Source: Bacilli bacterium PM5-9
GTDB lineage: Bacteria > Bacillota_I > Bacilli_A > JAJDGJ01
Direction: 5' to 3'
NCBI GenBank assembly: GCA_029893765.1
Contig: JARXZD010000008.1
Coordinates: forward strand, 1 to 64,000
DNA length: 64,000 bases
Of this stretch, positions 8,803 through 18,279 are shown piece by piece. The notes beneath the pieces are model-generated. The model made no database searches and was not told the origin of the DNA. It worked only from the letters and a program-made list of their open reading frames with translations. Position 1 is the stretch's first letter, and the number at the start of each line of letters is the position of its first letter. A program made the position numbers and the translations under genes.

Positions 8803-9591
8803 TTATAAATTAGTGTGCTTTTTACGTGAAAATCTTCTAATTTCTTCATCATCATCATTTAACAAAACAATTTCAAATCCTAAATCAATGTAACAATAAG
8901 ATTTTTGACTTTTTGTTTTAAAATAGATGTGTAAATGTGATTCATATTGAAATCTATTAAGGTTTGCAAGATAAATCGCATCTAATTCCTCATTTAAAAA
9001 ATCACATAAGAAATTAACATCTTTAACATATCCAGGCTGCATTTTTAAGAAATTTTGCTTTCTTTGTTGATAAGCCTCTTCTCCTAAATCAGCAATTAAA
9101 TCATCAATGTATTTTATTTTGTCTTTGGAATCAAGAATGATTGTATCAGGATGATTCAATAAGAATTTAGCATTCACAATTTCTAAATTTTGAGAATCTA
9201 ATTTTCGATATTTTTCATCTAGTGCATGGAAGTTTAAATCAACATTTCCTTCTAAATCATAAATATCAATATCATCATATTGTTTAATCATATCTAAATA
9301 TTCATCAAAGATTGCCTCATGTTCTTTTAAACCTAACATTTTTAAACCATCTTTAATATATTTTTTAATGATATTTTTATTTCTAGATTTAAATAAAAAT
9401 CCTTTAAATCCATCATATAAAACATTTTCATCCATTACATCAACAAAATAGGAACATAGACTATCATAGTTTAAATCTTCATTAGTAAGATTTCTACGAT
9501 GTGCCTCATTGATAAACTCAATATTAGAGATAACTACATCATATAACTCATCACTATTTTTTGCACTTTTCGATATAATAATTTTTTTCAA
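8803..9591 (-). CDS. DMP19-like (DUF4375-like) protein
   Basis: A 262-residue acidic protein. Residues about 36-105 carry the layout LTNEDL...SYFVDVMDENVLYDGF, then FKSRN, and later GLKMLGLKEHEAIFDE, which resembles the DMP19/DUF4375 family (usual core NGGFxQYFxN), though the GGF core is altered. The C-terminal half looks like a beta-rich domain of unknown family. No signal peptide or membrane segment is visible. It sits just downstream of serine dehydratase in the same direction. Confidence 0.5.
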   Translation of the reverse strand: MKKIIISKSAKNSDELYDVVISNIEFINEAHRRNLTNEDLNYDSLCSYFVDVMDENVLYDGFKGFLFKSRNKNIIKKYIKDGLKMLGLKEHEAIFDEYLDMIKQYDDIDIYDLEGNVDLNFHALDEKYRKLDSQNLEIVNAKFLLNHPDTIILDSKDKIKYIDDLIADLGEEAYQQRKQNFLKMQPGYVKDVNFLCDFLNEELDAIYLANLNRFQYESHLHIYFKTKSQKSYCYIDLGFEIVLLNDDDEEIRRFSRKKHTNL

Positions 9592-9608
9592 GAAAACTAC
9601 CCCGTTCT

Positions 9609-10835
9609 TTATTTTTGTAATTTATTTTCGCGATAATAATTCGTTGCAAGTCCACCTAATGCTGTTTCACGATACTCTTGTTTTAAGTCTTCACCAGTTT
9701 CTTTCATTGTTCTAACTACTGTGTCAAATGAAACTGAGTTTGTTCTTAATTTAGTAAGTGTTTTAGCATATAACATTGCATCAAATGCTCTTAATACCGC
9801 TTGTCCATTTCTTTCAATACATGGAATTTGAACATAACCTTCAACTGGATCACAAGTTAATCCTAAGTGATGTTCGATTGCTATTTCTGCTGCATATTCC
9901 ATTTGTGAATTGTCTAATCCTTCTAAGAATGATACTGCTGCTGCTGCCATTGCACATGCTGTTCCAACCTCAGCTTGACATCCACCTTCTGCTCCAGAAA
10001 TACTTGCATTTTGTTTAATTAAGTTTCCATATAAACCAGCGATTGCTAGTGCCTCAATTAATGTATCTTTACTAACTTTTTTATCTTTATAATAATAGTA
10101 TATGATTGCAGGAATTACTCCAGCTGCTCCACATGTTGGTGCTGTTACTACAAAACCACCAGATGCATTCTCTTCTGCTACAGCATAAGAGTATGAAGAT
10201 AATAGTAATTTTTCTTTTTCATCTGCACGTTGTGTTTGATGAGCAATTTCATTTAATTGTTTAGCAACCCTTAATAGTTTTAAAGAACCTGGGATAAGTC
10301 CTTCAGCTGCTAATCCTCTTTCTGTATTTTTAATCATATTATCAACGATTTGACCAAGGAATTGAGTTATATCTTCTCCTTCAACTTCTTTAATATAATC
10401 AAAATATGTCATGTTTTTTGAATTTATGTAACTAGTTATTTCATCTAATGTGTTAAGTTCATAAATATGAGGAATAGTTCCTCCACTTTCTAATCCTTCA
10501 ACAACAATTGTTCCTCCTCCTACAGAGTAAACAATCCATTCACCAATTAATTTTTGATTTTCATCAAATGCTTTAAAAATCATTCCATTTGGATGCCCTG
10601 GTAATTCATCATCATTCCAAATTATTTCTGTTGGAATATCTTTAATTGTTTCTAAAATAATCCAGTCTGTTAAATGTCCTTTTCCTGTTAAGCTTAATGA
10701 TCCATGTAAAGTAACTTCTATTTTACTTGCATTTGGATAAGCTTCTTGAAATTGTTTTGCTGCTCTTTGTGGTCCCATTGTGTGGGATGAGGAAGGACCT
10801 GGTCCTTCTTTATAGAATTCTTTTAATGATTGCAT
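9609..10835 (-). CDS. sdaA: L-serine dehydratase, iron-sulfur type, single chain
   Basis: Converts L-serine to pyruvate and ammonia with a 4Fe-4S cluster. The 408-residue chain carries both halves: the N-terminal (beta) domain with GPGPSSSHTMGP, and the C-terminal (alpha) domain with TCGAAGVIPA, EGGCQAEVG and TCDPVEGYVQIPC, which supply the cluster cysteines. Bacilli often use two subunits (SdaAA/SdaAB), so the fused form is of note. It has a strong ribosome binding site (CGGAGG). It links to serine use together with glyA elsewhere in this window. Confidence 0.93.
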   Translation of the reverse strand: MQSLKEFYKEGPGPSSSHTMGPQRAAKQFQEAYPNASKIEVTLHGSLSLTGKGHLTDWIILETIKDIPTEIIWNDDELPGHPNGMIFKAFDENQKLIGEWIVYSVGGGTIVVEGLESGGTIPHIYELNTLDEITSYINSKNMTYFDYIKEVEGEDITQFLGQIVDNMIKNTERGLAAEGLIPGSLKLLRVAKQLNEIAHQTQRADEKEKLLLSSYSYAVAEENASGGFVVTAPTCGAAGVIPAIIYYYYKDKKVSKDTLIEALAIAGLYGNLIKQNASISGAEGGCQAEVGTACAMAAAAVSFLEGLDNSQMEYAAEIAIEHHLGLTCDPVEGYVQIPCIERNGQAVLRAFDAMLYAKTLTKLRTNSVSFDTVVRTMKETGEDLKQEYRETALGGLATNYYRENKLQK

Positions 10836-10850
10836 ATACTTTTCCTCCGT

Positions 10851-11804
10851 TTATATACTTAATATTAGTAATTTCATTCCATGATACTTATTTATTTTAC
10901 CGATTTTTATATGGTAATCTAAATCTGCTAGTTTAACTAGCAATTCTTTTAAGTCTTTATCGCTAAATGTTAGTTTTAAAGCTAATTTAATCCTATAAGG
11001 ATGTACTTTTAATTTCTTTGCAATAGTATTGCTATCAAATTGTAAGCGTTGATAGTTTTTAGACAATAAAGCAAGACGAAATTGGTTTGCTAAAACACTA
11101 ACAAGTACGATAGGCTCTAAACCACCTTTTGTTAAATCTTCAAAAAGTGTGATTGATTTTGCAACATTTTTTTCTAAAATTGCATTTGATAAATCAAATA
11201 TTGAAGCATCAATGTTACAAGTTACAAAGTCTTCAACATCCTCCTTTCCTATATTTCCATTTGGTTTAAATAAAGCTAGTTTTTCAACTTCACTTACTAC
11301 ATCAACCAAATTTGTACCAACTTTTTCAATTAATAAATCTATTGTCGCATAGTCAACTGTATTTCCACGCTTTTCTAGCATTTTCTTAACTATATCATTA
11401 AGTTGCATAGCGTTTGGAGTTTCTACTTTAATAAACTTTGTTTTTTCTTTTAAAAATTTAACTATTTTCTTTCTTTCATCAAGTTTTTCATATAGTGAAT
11501 AGATAATTAAAATTGTACTCTCATTTTCATTTTTAATATAATTCATTAACTTATCTATAAACTCTGTATAATCTTTTTTTGTATTTTCTGCAGTTAAAAA
11601 AATTGGATTTTTTAATATCGCAACTTTATGGCTTGCAAAAAATGGTGTTGTAAAACAATAATCTAATATTTGATCAATCTCAATATCAAGGCAATCAAAC
11701 TCAACAGTATTCATCATATCTGTTTGAATACTGTCTTTATCATATATTTTTTTAAGTTGTTCATTTCCTAGAACATCATCACATGCTTGAATAGTGTAGA
11801 TCAT
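10851..11804 (-). CDS. holA: DNA polymerase III subunit delta
   Basis: The clamp-loader delta subunit, which opens the beta clamp during loading. At 317 residues it has the usual length. The N-terminal AAA-like domain is divergent and lacks a Walker A, as in the family. The middle holds IDLLIEKVGTNLVDVVSEVE and the C-terminus the ILxxLxxQFRxLL-type helix (VLANQFRLALLSK). It lies downstream of comEC, as the Bacillus homologue yqeN does. Confidence 0.9.
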   Translation of the reverse strand: MIYTIQACDDVLGNEQLKKIYDKDSIQTDMMNTVEFDCLDIEIDQILDYCFTTPFFASHKVAILKNPIFLTAENTKKDYTEFIDKLMNYIKNENESTILIIYSLYEKLDERKKIVKFLKEKTKFIKVETPNAMQLNDIVKKMLEKRGNTVDYATIDLLIEKVGTNLVDVVSEVEKLALFKPNGNIGKEDVEDFVTCNIDASIFDLSNAILEKNVAKSITLFEDLTKGGLEPIVLVSVLANQFRLALLSKNYQRLQFDSNTIAKKLKVHPYRIKLALKLTFSDKDLKELLVKLADLDYHIKIGKINKYHGMKLLILSI

Positions 11805-11878
11805 ATTATCACCACCTTTATTATACCACTTATTTAATAGCAGTCAATAAATTAAACCTTTAATGTACATGCGTTTTT

Positions 11879-13852
11879 TCACTTATATTTTTTTAAATAA
11901 TTATAAAAAAAGTTGTAATAAATAGTAATTGTGCCATTATATGCATTATTATATATTGATATATTTCTTTGTTTTAATCTATTTACTATCTCAGGATGGG
12001 GATGATTATAACGATTATTTTTTTTAGACTGAATAATTGCTATTTTGGGATTAGTTAAATCAAGAAATTGTGTTGATGTACTAGTTTTTGAGCCATGATG
12101 AGCAACTTTTAAAATATCAACTGGAAGTTTACTAACATATTTTTTAAACTCTAATTCACTTTCACTATTAATATCTCCAGTAAATAAATAATTTAAGCCA
12201 TTAATTCTAGTATATAAAGTGATTGAATTAGCATTCTTATCTTTAAATTTAGTATTTGATAAAATATCAATAAAATGATATTTATCAAAATTAATTTGTT
12301 TTGTTTTTTTATCAATAATTTTTTCCACTTTAAAATTTTTAATTAAATCACTTTTTCCACCCGCATGATCAACATCATTATGAGTAATAACTAGAGTTTT
12401 AATTTTTTTAATTTTATGTGCTTTTAAATATGGAATGATAATATTATTTACTGTATTACTTTTATATGGTTTTGCAACATCAATCATCATTGCTTCATTA
12501 CTAAACGGTGGTTTAATAACTATGCAATCACCTTGCCCAACATTTAAAAAGCTTATAAAGCCTGAAAATGATGGAAGGTATGAAAAGAGTAAGACATATA
12601 CAAAAGGGATAGTTATTAATAATTTATTATTCTTAGAAAAATAAAGAGTTAAAAGGTATATAGAGTAATAAATTAATGAAAATAATATTGAATATCCTCC
12701 TGTTTCTAAAACAATATTATAGTCTTTTAAAAATAAAATTATTTTTTCAAAGGATTCAATTAAAAATAATGCAATGTTTTCAAATAATACAAGATGGTTA
12801 CCTAGAAAAACACTAAGATACAATATTGGGATAACTGGCGAAATAAGTAATTGTAAAATAAATGATATTAATGATATTTGATAATTTATACTTGTAATAA
12901 GGGGAATTGTTCCAAGAAATATCACAAAACTATTTAACAATTTGTTTTTTGATAAGTTTTCAGGAATTAATGATAAAAATAAAGAAGTTACAAAAGTTAG
13001 AATAAAACTAAAACTTAAAGTTGATAATGGAAATATTACAATAATTATTAAAGCACTTAAGGCTAATTGATTTATTTTTGATAATTTATCATTAAGTGGT
13101 GTTTTACTAATTGTTAGTGAAAGAAATGCTCTAAAAGCAGGATATGAAAAGGATAATATATTAAGATAATAAAATAACACTGAAAAGCAAATGAGCTCAA
13201 CAACAATATCCCTTTTTATCCATTGAAAGATTATTTTTAATACTTTATAGATAAAATTAAAATGAAACCCAGATACTACTACTAAGTGAATAAGTGCTAA
13301 AGAAATTAATGATTCTTTGATATTTGAATCTATCTCATTCTTTTCCATAAAAAATAAGTAATTATAATAATTATTTATTTTTGAATTTATTTGTTTATTT
13401 TTACTTTTTTTTATTAAAGAAACTGTATTAGTTGTTGTTTCATAAAAAATACTATTACTCTTTAAATAATTTGTCATACTAAATAACTTGAAGTTTTCTA
13501 ATGATTGAACTTCTTTTAATGGAGTTTTAATTTCAATAATATCTCCTTTATTTAATTTCGCTGAAGTTTTCAATAAAATTTTTGCTTCACTATTTTTTAA
13601 ATGATAACTATATTGGTTAACCTTAACTACTTCAAATACTCGATTAGATGGTTTGTTTGGTATTAAACGATAATTAAAATAAAAGATAAAACAAGTTTGC
13701 ATAATAATTAATAAAAATAGATATTTAAGTGAAAATCTAGCAACTATAATCATAAAAATGATTCCTAGAACAATTAAAGCTGGTTCATGATAAAAGATTG
13801 CTAATGCAAATGAGATAATTGATATTACAAAATGTATTAATAAATTATTCAA
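11879..13852 (-). CDS. comEC: DNA internalization protein ComEC/Rec2
   Basis: The membrane channel for single-stranded DNA uptake in natural transformation. The 657-residue protein has N-terminal membrane helices, a central competence domain (LALIHLVVVSGFHF near residue 185, many helices to about 410) and a C-terminal metallo-beta-lactamase-like domain starting FLNVGQGDCIVI with THNDVDHAGG, GDIN and HHGSKTS. The start appears to be a TTG overlapping the end of comEA. Coupled with comEA, it suggests at least a latent uptake capacity. Confidence 0.93.
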   Translation of the reverse strand: MNNLLIHFVISIISFALAIFYHEPALIVLGIIFMIIVARFSLKYLFLLIIMQTCFIFYFNYRLIPNKPSNRVFEVVKVNQYSYHLKNSEAKILLKTSAKLNKGDIIEIKTPLKEVQSLENFKLFSMTNYLKSNSIFYETTTNTVSLIKKSKNKQINSKINNYYNYLFFMEKNEIDSNIKESLISLALIHLVVVSGFHFNFIYKVLKIIFQWIKRDIVVELICFSVLFYYLNILSFSYPAFRAFLSLTISKTPLNDKLSKINQLALSALIIIVIFPLSTLSFSFILTFVTSLFLSLIPENLSKNKLLNSFVIFLGTIPLITSINYQISLISFILQLLISPVIPILYLSVFLGNHLVLFENIALFLIESFEKIILFLKDYNIVLETGGYSILFSLIYYSIYLLTLYFSKNNKLLITIPFVYVLLFSYLPSFSGFISFLNVGQGDCIVIKPPFSNEAMMIDVAKPYKSNTVNNIIIPYLKAHKIKKIKTLVITHNDVDHAGGKSDLIKNFKVEKIIDKKTKQINFDKYHFIDILSNTKFKDKNANSITLYTRINGLNYLFTGDINSESELEFKKYVSKLPVDILKVAHHGSKTSTSTQFLDLTNPKIAIIQSKKNNRYNHPHPEIVNRLKQRNISIYNNAYNGTITIYYNFFYNYLKKYK

Positions 13853-14312
13853 TAGTTAAATACTCATAAATTTTATTAAATTTCTTTTCCTTTATCCCTT
13901 TTACATTCAATAAATCACTGATAATTTCAAACTCACCATATTTTTTTCGATATTCTATTATCTTTTGTGAAAGTGATGGTCCTATTCCTTTAATTGTTTC
14001 TAATTGTTTTGTTGAACAATTATTTAAGTTAATTTTAGTTTCAATACGATTTGAATTAATAAATATTTTTAAATTATCTCTTAAAATAATATCATTATTT
14101 ACCTTTAAGGCATTATTTTTATAACCACCTGCTAACTTAATCAGTTGTGAAATACTTGTTGAATCATTTACTAAATATAATCCTGGTTTATTAATATGTC
14201 CTTCAATAGTTATTTTATACTTAATTGTTGTATTAAATGTTATTTGATTAAGAGTTAAATTGTCATAACAACCACTTAAACAAATAAAAAAAACAAGCAA
14301 TAATTTTTTCAT
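13845..14312 (-). CDS. comEA: Competence DNA-binding protein ComEA
   Basis: A surface receptor that binds double-stranded DNA for uptake. The 155-residue protein has a short N-terminal hydrophobic signal ending in a lipobox-like LSGC (a lipoprotein form is possible). An SLBB-type segment follows (GHINKPGLYLVNDSTSISQL), then two helix-hairpin-helix motifs (LETIKGIGPSLSQKIIEYR and LLNVKGIKEKKFNKI). Its stop overlaps the comEC start, so they are coupled. Confidence 0.92.
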   Translation of the reverse strand: MKKLLLVFFICLSGCYDNLTLNQITFNTTIKYKITIEGHINKPGLYLVNDSTSISQLIKLAGGYKNNALKVNNDIILRDNLKIFINSNRIETKINLNNCSTKQLETIKGIGPSLSQKIIEYRKKYGEFEIISDLLNVKGIKEKKFNKIYEYLTIE

Positions 14313-14358
14313 TAAATCACCTGTTTTTATTTATCAAAATTTTAAAAAATACCTAAAT

Positions 14359-14835
14359 TTATTTTCTTTCAATTTTTAATATTTGAATTTTGTATTGATA
14401 GTCACTAGTTTCAATTAAAACAACATCTCCAACTTTTTTACCATCAATTTTCTTTGCTAGTGGAGCTTGATTTGAAATTTTATTTTGATCTGGATCAGAT
14501 TCAATTGAACCAACAATAGTATATGTTTTTTCAACATCATCATCTAAATCTAAAATAGTTACTGTAGCACCTAATGATACTTTTTTAACGCCACCTTTTT
14601 TCTCATCAATTAAAGTGTAGTGATCTAACATGTATCCTACTTCTTTAATTCTTTCCTCAACAGCAGCTTGTTTATCTCTAGCTGCATCATAATCAGCATT
14701 CTCTGATAAGTCCCCTTGGGCACGTGCAGCTTGTAGTTCTTCAATTACTTGTGGTCTTTCAACATTAATCAGGTTTTCACGCTCTGCCTCAAGCTTAGCG
14801 ACACCTTCTTTGGTAAGTAAAATTTTCTCTTCCAT
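14359..14835 (-). CDS. greA: Transcription elongation factor GreA
   Basis: Rescues backtracked RNA polymerase by stimulating transcript cleavage. It has the N-terminal coiled coil with the acidic tip (ENADYDAARDKQ) and a C-terminal FKBP-like domain ending in YKIQILKIERK. The ATG giving MEEKILLTKEG is chosen because AGAGGTG precedes it; an in-frame GTG two codons upstream overlaps that site. At 158 residues it has the normal length. It is downstream of udk, as in Bacillus. Confidence 0.96.
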   Translation of the reverse strand: MEEKILLTKEGVAKLEAERENLINVERPQVIEELQAARAQGDLSENADYDAARDKQAAVEERIKEVGYMLDHYTLIDEKKGGVKKVSLGATVTILDLDDDVEKTYTIVGSIESDPDQNKISNQAPLAKKIDGKKVGDVVLIETSDYQYKIQILKIERK

Positions 14836-14877
14836 TTTCACACCTCTATTTCAATTTCCATAATATTATATCAAAGT

Positions 14878-15498
14878 TCAGTCTAAAATACTAGCTATCT
14901 TTGTAATAATTAAATCAATAGCTTTAACATTTTCTTTCCCATTTAAAATTATTACATCAGCATATCGTTTTGTTGGCTCAACAAATGAAATATGCATATC
15001 TCTAACTGATGTTTGATATTGTTCAACAATTGATTCTAAACTTCTTTCTCTTTCATTTACATCTCTCATAATTCTTCTTATTAAACGGATATCAGAATCA
15101 GTATCAACAAATATTTTTAAATCATATAAATTTCTTAAATCTTCATTTTCTAATGCAAATAAACCTTCAACAATGATTACATCAGTTGGTAATACTTCTT
15201 CTATTAAATCTGTTCTTAAATATGTTGAAAAATCATATACTGGTTTATTTATTTTTCTATTATTACTTAAATCACTTAACTGTTTAATCATCAAATCTAT
15301 ATCAAATTCTAAGGGATGATCATAATTAATAGCTTTTCTTTCCGATAAACTTAAATGATTTTTATCCTTATAATAATCATCTTGTTTTAAAATATAAACT
15401 GAATTGGTATCGTGAAAATGTTCGTATATAATTCTAGCAACACTAGACTTTCCACTTGCACTTCCTCCTGCAATACCTATTAAAAGTGGTTTTTTCAT
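14878..15498 (-). CDS. udk: Uridine kinase
   Basis: Phosphorylates uridine and cytidine in pyrimidine salvage. The P-loop GIAGGSASGKSS lies at the N-terminus, and DDYYKD, NYDHPLEFD and VEGLFALE are present. The start is the ATG in TAATG, which overlaps the stop of the U32 gene and has AAAGGTGAT upstream; an earlier ATG nine codons upstream lies inside the neighbour and is less likely. It encodes 206 residues. Confidence 0.95.
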   Translation of the reverse strand: MKKPLLIGIAGGSASGKSSVARIIYEHFHDTNSVYILKQDDYYKDKNHLSLSERKAINYDHPLEFDIDLMIKQLSDLSNNRKINKPVYDFSTYLRTDLIEEVLPTDVIIVEGLFALENEDLRNLYDLKIFVDTDSDIRLIRRIMRDVNERERSLESIVEQYQTSVRDMHISFVEPTKRYADVIILNGKENVKAIDLIITKIASILD

Positions 15499-16703
15499 TA
15501 AATCACCTTTCTTAACATGCTGCATTTTGAAATTGTTTTATCAAATGGTAAATAAACAATTTGTTGTGGATGACGAGCAACACTTATCTCATTCATATCT
15601 TCATCATATATTTTATCAACTACAAAAGAATAAAACTCTTTATTTGGGCCAAATAACTCTACTTTATCGCCTTTTTCAAAATAATTTCTTTGTTCAAGTT
15701 TTATGTATTTTTCATCATAGTCTAAAACAAATCCAATAAATTCTTTTGTTGGATGTTCATCACGACATTGATATAATTGTTTTTCATAATTCATATCATT
15801 ATCATAAAATCCTGTATTTATAGCACGATTAGCTGCTTTTGATAAATTATCATCATATTCTTTTTTATAAACAAAATTTTCCTTATTTAATAAGTAATCA
15901 TCAATTATTTTTCGATATGTTGAAATGATTGTAGCAAGATAATAAATTGATTTCATGCGACCTTCTATCTTTAATGAAGATACTCCCATATCAATTAATT
16001 CAGGGATTTTTTGTGCTAAGTTTAAATCTTTACTAGACATTGTAAAATAACTATCCTCAGTATTAATTTTAGTTTTTTTATCATCATTTTCTAAAAGTAA
16101 ATCATAATTCCAGCGACATGATTGTGAGCATCCACCACGATTGCTATCTCTTTTTGAATAATAATTAGATAACATACATCGTCCTGAATAAGCAACACAC
16201 ATTGCACCATGAACAAAATATTCTATTTCAACATTACTTTTTTCAACTAATTCTTTTAATTCATTTTTTGAAATTTCTCTAGCTAAAACAACTCTATTTG
16301 CTCCTAATTTTTCATAAAATTTAATTGCATAAGAGTTTGTAATTGATTGTTGAGTTGAAATATGAATTTCTAATTTTGGTGCATATTTTTTTAAATAGTC
16401 GACAACTAATAAATCAGCACAAATAACACCATTTACTCCAATTTCTTCTAGTTGTTCTAAATATTCTTTTAATCCAGCTAAATCTTGATTATGCATAATC
16501 ATATTTACAACTACATAAACTTTTGTTTGATATTTTTTAGCAAACTCTACTCCATTTTTAATATCATCAATTTCAAAATTTGAAGCAGATGAGCGCAGAG
16601 AAAACTTTTTGCCACCTAAATAGACTGCATCGGCACCATACATAATCGCAATCTTTAATTTCTCTAAATTTCCTGCAGGTGCTAATAACTCAGGCTTATT
16701 CAT
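15498..16703 (-). CDS. U32-family tRNA hydroxylation protein (YrrO/TrhP2-like)
   Basis: A peptidase-U32-family protein of 401 residues. It begins PELLAPAGNLEKLKIA and contains YFVHGAMCVAYSGRCMLSN and RGGCSQSCRW, the four cysteines of the family's iron-sulfur site. Members next to yrrM and yrrN are known to form 5-hydroxyuridine at the tRNA wobble position using prephenate-derived chemistry, not to act as collagenases. It overlaps both neighbours, so the block is one operon. Confidence 0.88.
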   Translation of the reverse strand: MNKPELLAPAGNLEKLKIAIMYGADAVYLGGKKFSLRSSASNFEIDDIKNGVEFAKKYQTKVYVVVNMIMHNQDLAGLKEYLEQLEEIGVNGVICADLLVVDYLKKYAPKLEIHISTQQSITNSYAIKFYEKLGANRVVLAREISKNELKELVEKSNVEIEYFVHGAMCVAYSGRCMLSNYYSKRDSNRGGCSQSCRWNYDLLLENDDKKTKINTEDSYFTMSSKDLNLAQKIPELIDMGVSSLKIEGRMKSIYYLATIISTYRKIIDDYLLNKENFVYKKEYDDNLSKAANRAINTGFYDNDMNYEKQLYQCRDEHPTKEFIGFVLDYDEKYIKLEQRNYFEKGDKVELFGPNKEFYSFVVDKIYDEDMNEISVARHPQQIVYLPFDKTISKCSMLRKVI

Positions 16704-17631
16704 CTTTAAGCTCCATTTCTAATAATTTTGCTTGCTCAATAGTAAAAACAGTTTCATCATTAAAAAATGATTCACTTAGCTTATCTGAAACTATTTTAAG
16801 GTCATTTTGTGCATCTTGTATTGAGTAATTATTATCTTTTAAATATTTATTAAAAATATTAATTACTTCATCATATTCTTCTAAATCACAAAATAAATTA
16901 TTCAAATATAAATATTTAACATCATTTTCAATTAAGTTATCTAGGTAGCTTAAAGCATTTACATTATTCATTGTATAAATATAAGTACCAAATTGATCTT
17001 CATAAATATATGAATAATTATCTTGAGTTGCTGCATCTTTAATAATTAATTTATTTCTTGGATGCATGTCTAAATTTTCAATTTCATTGTATTCACAATA
17101 ACTAGTTAGAAGTTTTCTTTTTGATGTAAATATTTTTTGTTTTCCAAATACTTGAACAAATAAATCAGCAGATGTTTTTTTAGCAATCGTTACTACTTCA
17201 TCAATATTAATTTCATTTGATAAGAAAAAGCCACTATAAAAATCATTTGTAAAATCAATTGTTGCATAGTTTGTATTTAATACTGAGCCACCATTAATAA
17301 ATTTAAAATCTAAATTTAAATCATTAGCTAGCTCTATAACACCAATATCACAAATAACTAAATTTTTAATGCCGATTGAGTTTAATTTTTTTAGAATAGC
17401 ACGTAATCCAATTAAATCATCTTCATGATACAACATATCTAAATGAACAAATAATTCAACATTATTTTCTTGTGCTTTTTCTACTAAAATACTTAATTCA
17501 TTTGTATAACAATTAAATTGTTTTGTGTAAGTAACACCTTTAACATTCAATAAAAGTGCACCAACTTTATTTTCAATTAAGCGTTGTCCTTGTTCTAAAT
17601 CACAAATCTCAACTAATAATTTTGTTTTCAT
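16696..17631 (-). CDS. U32-like partner protein (YrrN/TrhP1-like)
   Basis: A 311-residue TIM-barrel-like protein related to the neighbouring U32 gene (NVELFVHLDMLYHEDDLIGL is the equivalent strand) but lacking its cysteine cluster. In Bacillus the yrrN product works beside yrrO in making 5-hydroxyuridine in tRNA. Synteny with yrrM, yrrO, udk and greA supports the call. It follows the methyltransferase stop with no gap and overlaps the next gene by 8 bp. Confidence 0.82.
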   Translation of the reverse strand: MKTKLLVEICDLEQGQRLIENKVGALLLNVKGVTYTKQFNCYTNELSILVEKAQENNVELFVHLDMLYHEDDLIGLRAILKKLNSIGIKNLVICDIGVIELANDLNLDFKFINGGSVLNTNYATIDFTNDFYSGFFLSNEINIDEVVTIAKKTSADLFVQVFGKQKIFTSKRKLLTSYCEYNEIENLDMHPRNKLIIKDAATQDNYSYIYEDQFGTYIYTMNNVNALSYLDNLIENDVKYLYLNNLFCDLEEYDEVINIFNKYLKDNNYSIQDAQNDLKIVSDKLSESFFNDETVFTIEQAKLLEMELKDE

Positions 17632-18216
17632 TTACATCTTCCTTTTTATTACAAATATTCCATCACCCACATCATAATAATCAACTTCATAATTATCATT
17701 TGTAGTAATCCATTCATTAAATCTTCTGATTTTTCCAACTAGTTGTTTCGTATTACGGTTTGTTGTTTTTCTCTTACCTTCAACAAATCCATGAAAATTA
17801 ATATTATCAACAATGATACACCCATTATCATTAAGATGTTTTTCATACTTTTCAAAAAACTTCTGATATTGTGCTTTAGCAGCATCAATAAAAATTAAAT
17901 CAAATTTATTTTCAAGTTTACTTTCATCAAATAATAAAGCATCATCATGATAAATAATAATTTGCTTTTCTAAACCCATTTCATTGATATTTTTTTTAGC
18001 AAGGTTATATCTTATACTATCTCTTTCAATAGTAACAACTTTATTTTTTTCACTAATTTTTGCCATAATAATTGCCGAATATCCTATTGCACTACCAATT
18101 TCTAAAATATTATGATAATTGTTTTCTTTAATAATTTTTATTAAAAAATCTTTTCCTTGATCCTCAATTATTGGCACATTATTTTCAATTGCATATTTTT
18201 TTATTTCATCTAACAC
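17632..18216 (-). CDS. trmR: tRNA 5-hydroxyuridine O-methyltransferase (TrmR/YrrM)
   Basis: An S-adenosylmethionine-dependent catechol-type O-methyltransferase of 194 residues. The SAM site EIGSAIGYSAIIMA lies near residue 40; VVTIERD and FDLIFIDAAKAQYQKF with the metal-binding Asp follow, then IIVDNI. The Bacillus homologue methylates 5-hydroxyuridine to 5-methoxyuridine at tRNA position 34. It is directly upstream of the two U32 genes that would supply its substrate. Confidence 0.88.
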   Translation of the reverse strand: MLDEIKKYAIENNVPIIEDQGKDFLIKIIKENNYHNILEIGSAIGYSAIIMAKISEKNKVVTIERDSIRYNLAKKNINEMGLEKQIIIYHDDALLFDESKLENKFDLIFIDAAKAQYQKFFEKYEKHLNDNGCIIVDNINFHGFVEGKRKTTNRNTKQLVGKIRRFNEWITTNDNYEVDYYDVGDGIFVIKRKM

Positions 18217-18279
18217 TTTTACACCTCAAAATTTTATACATTGACTAATAAAATAAATTAGAGGCATGCCTCTAATTTA

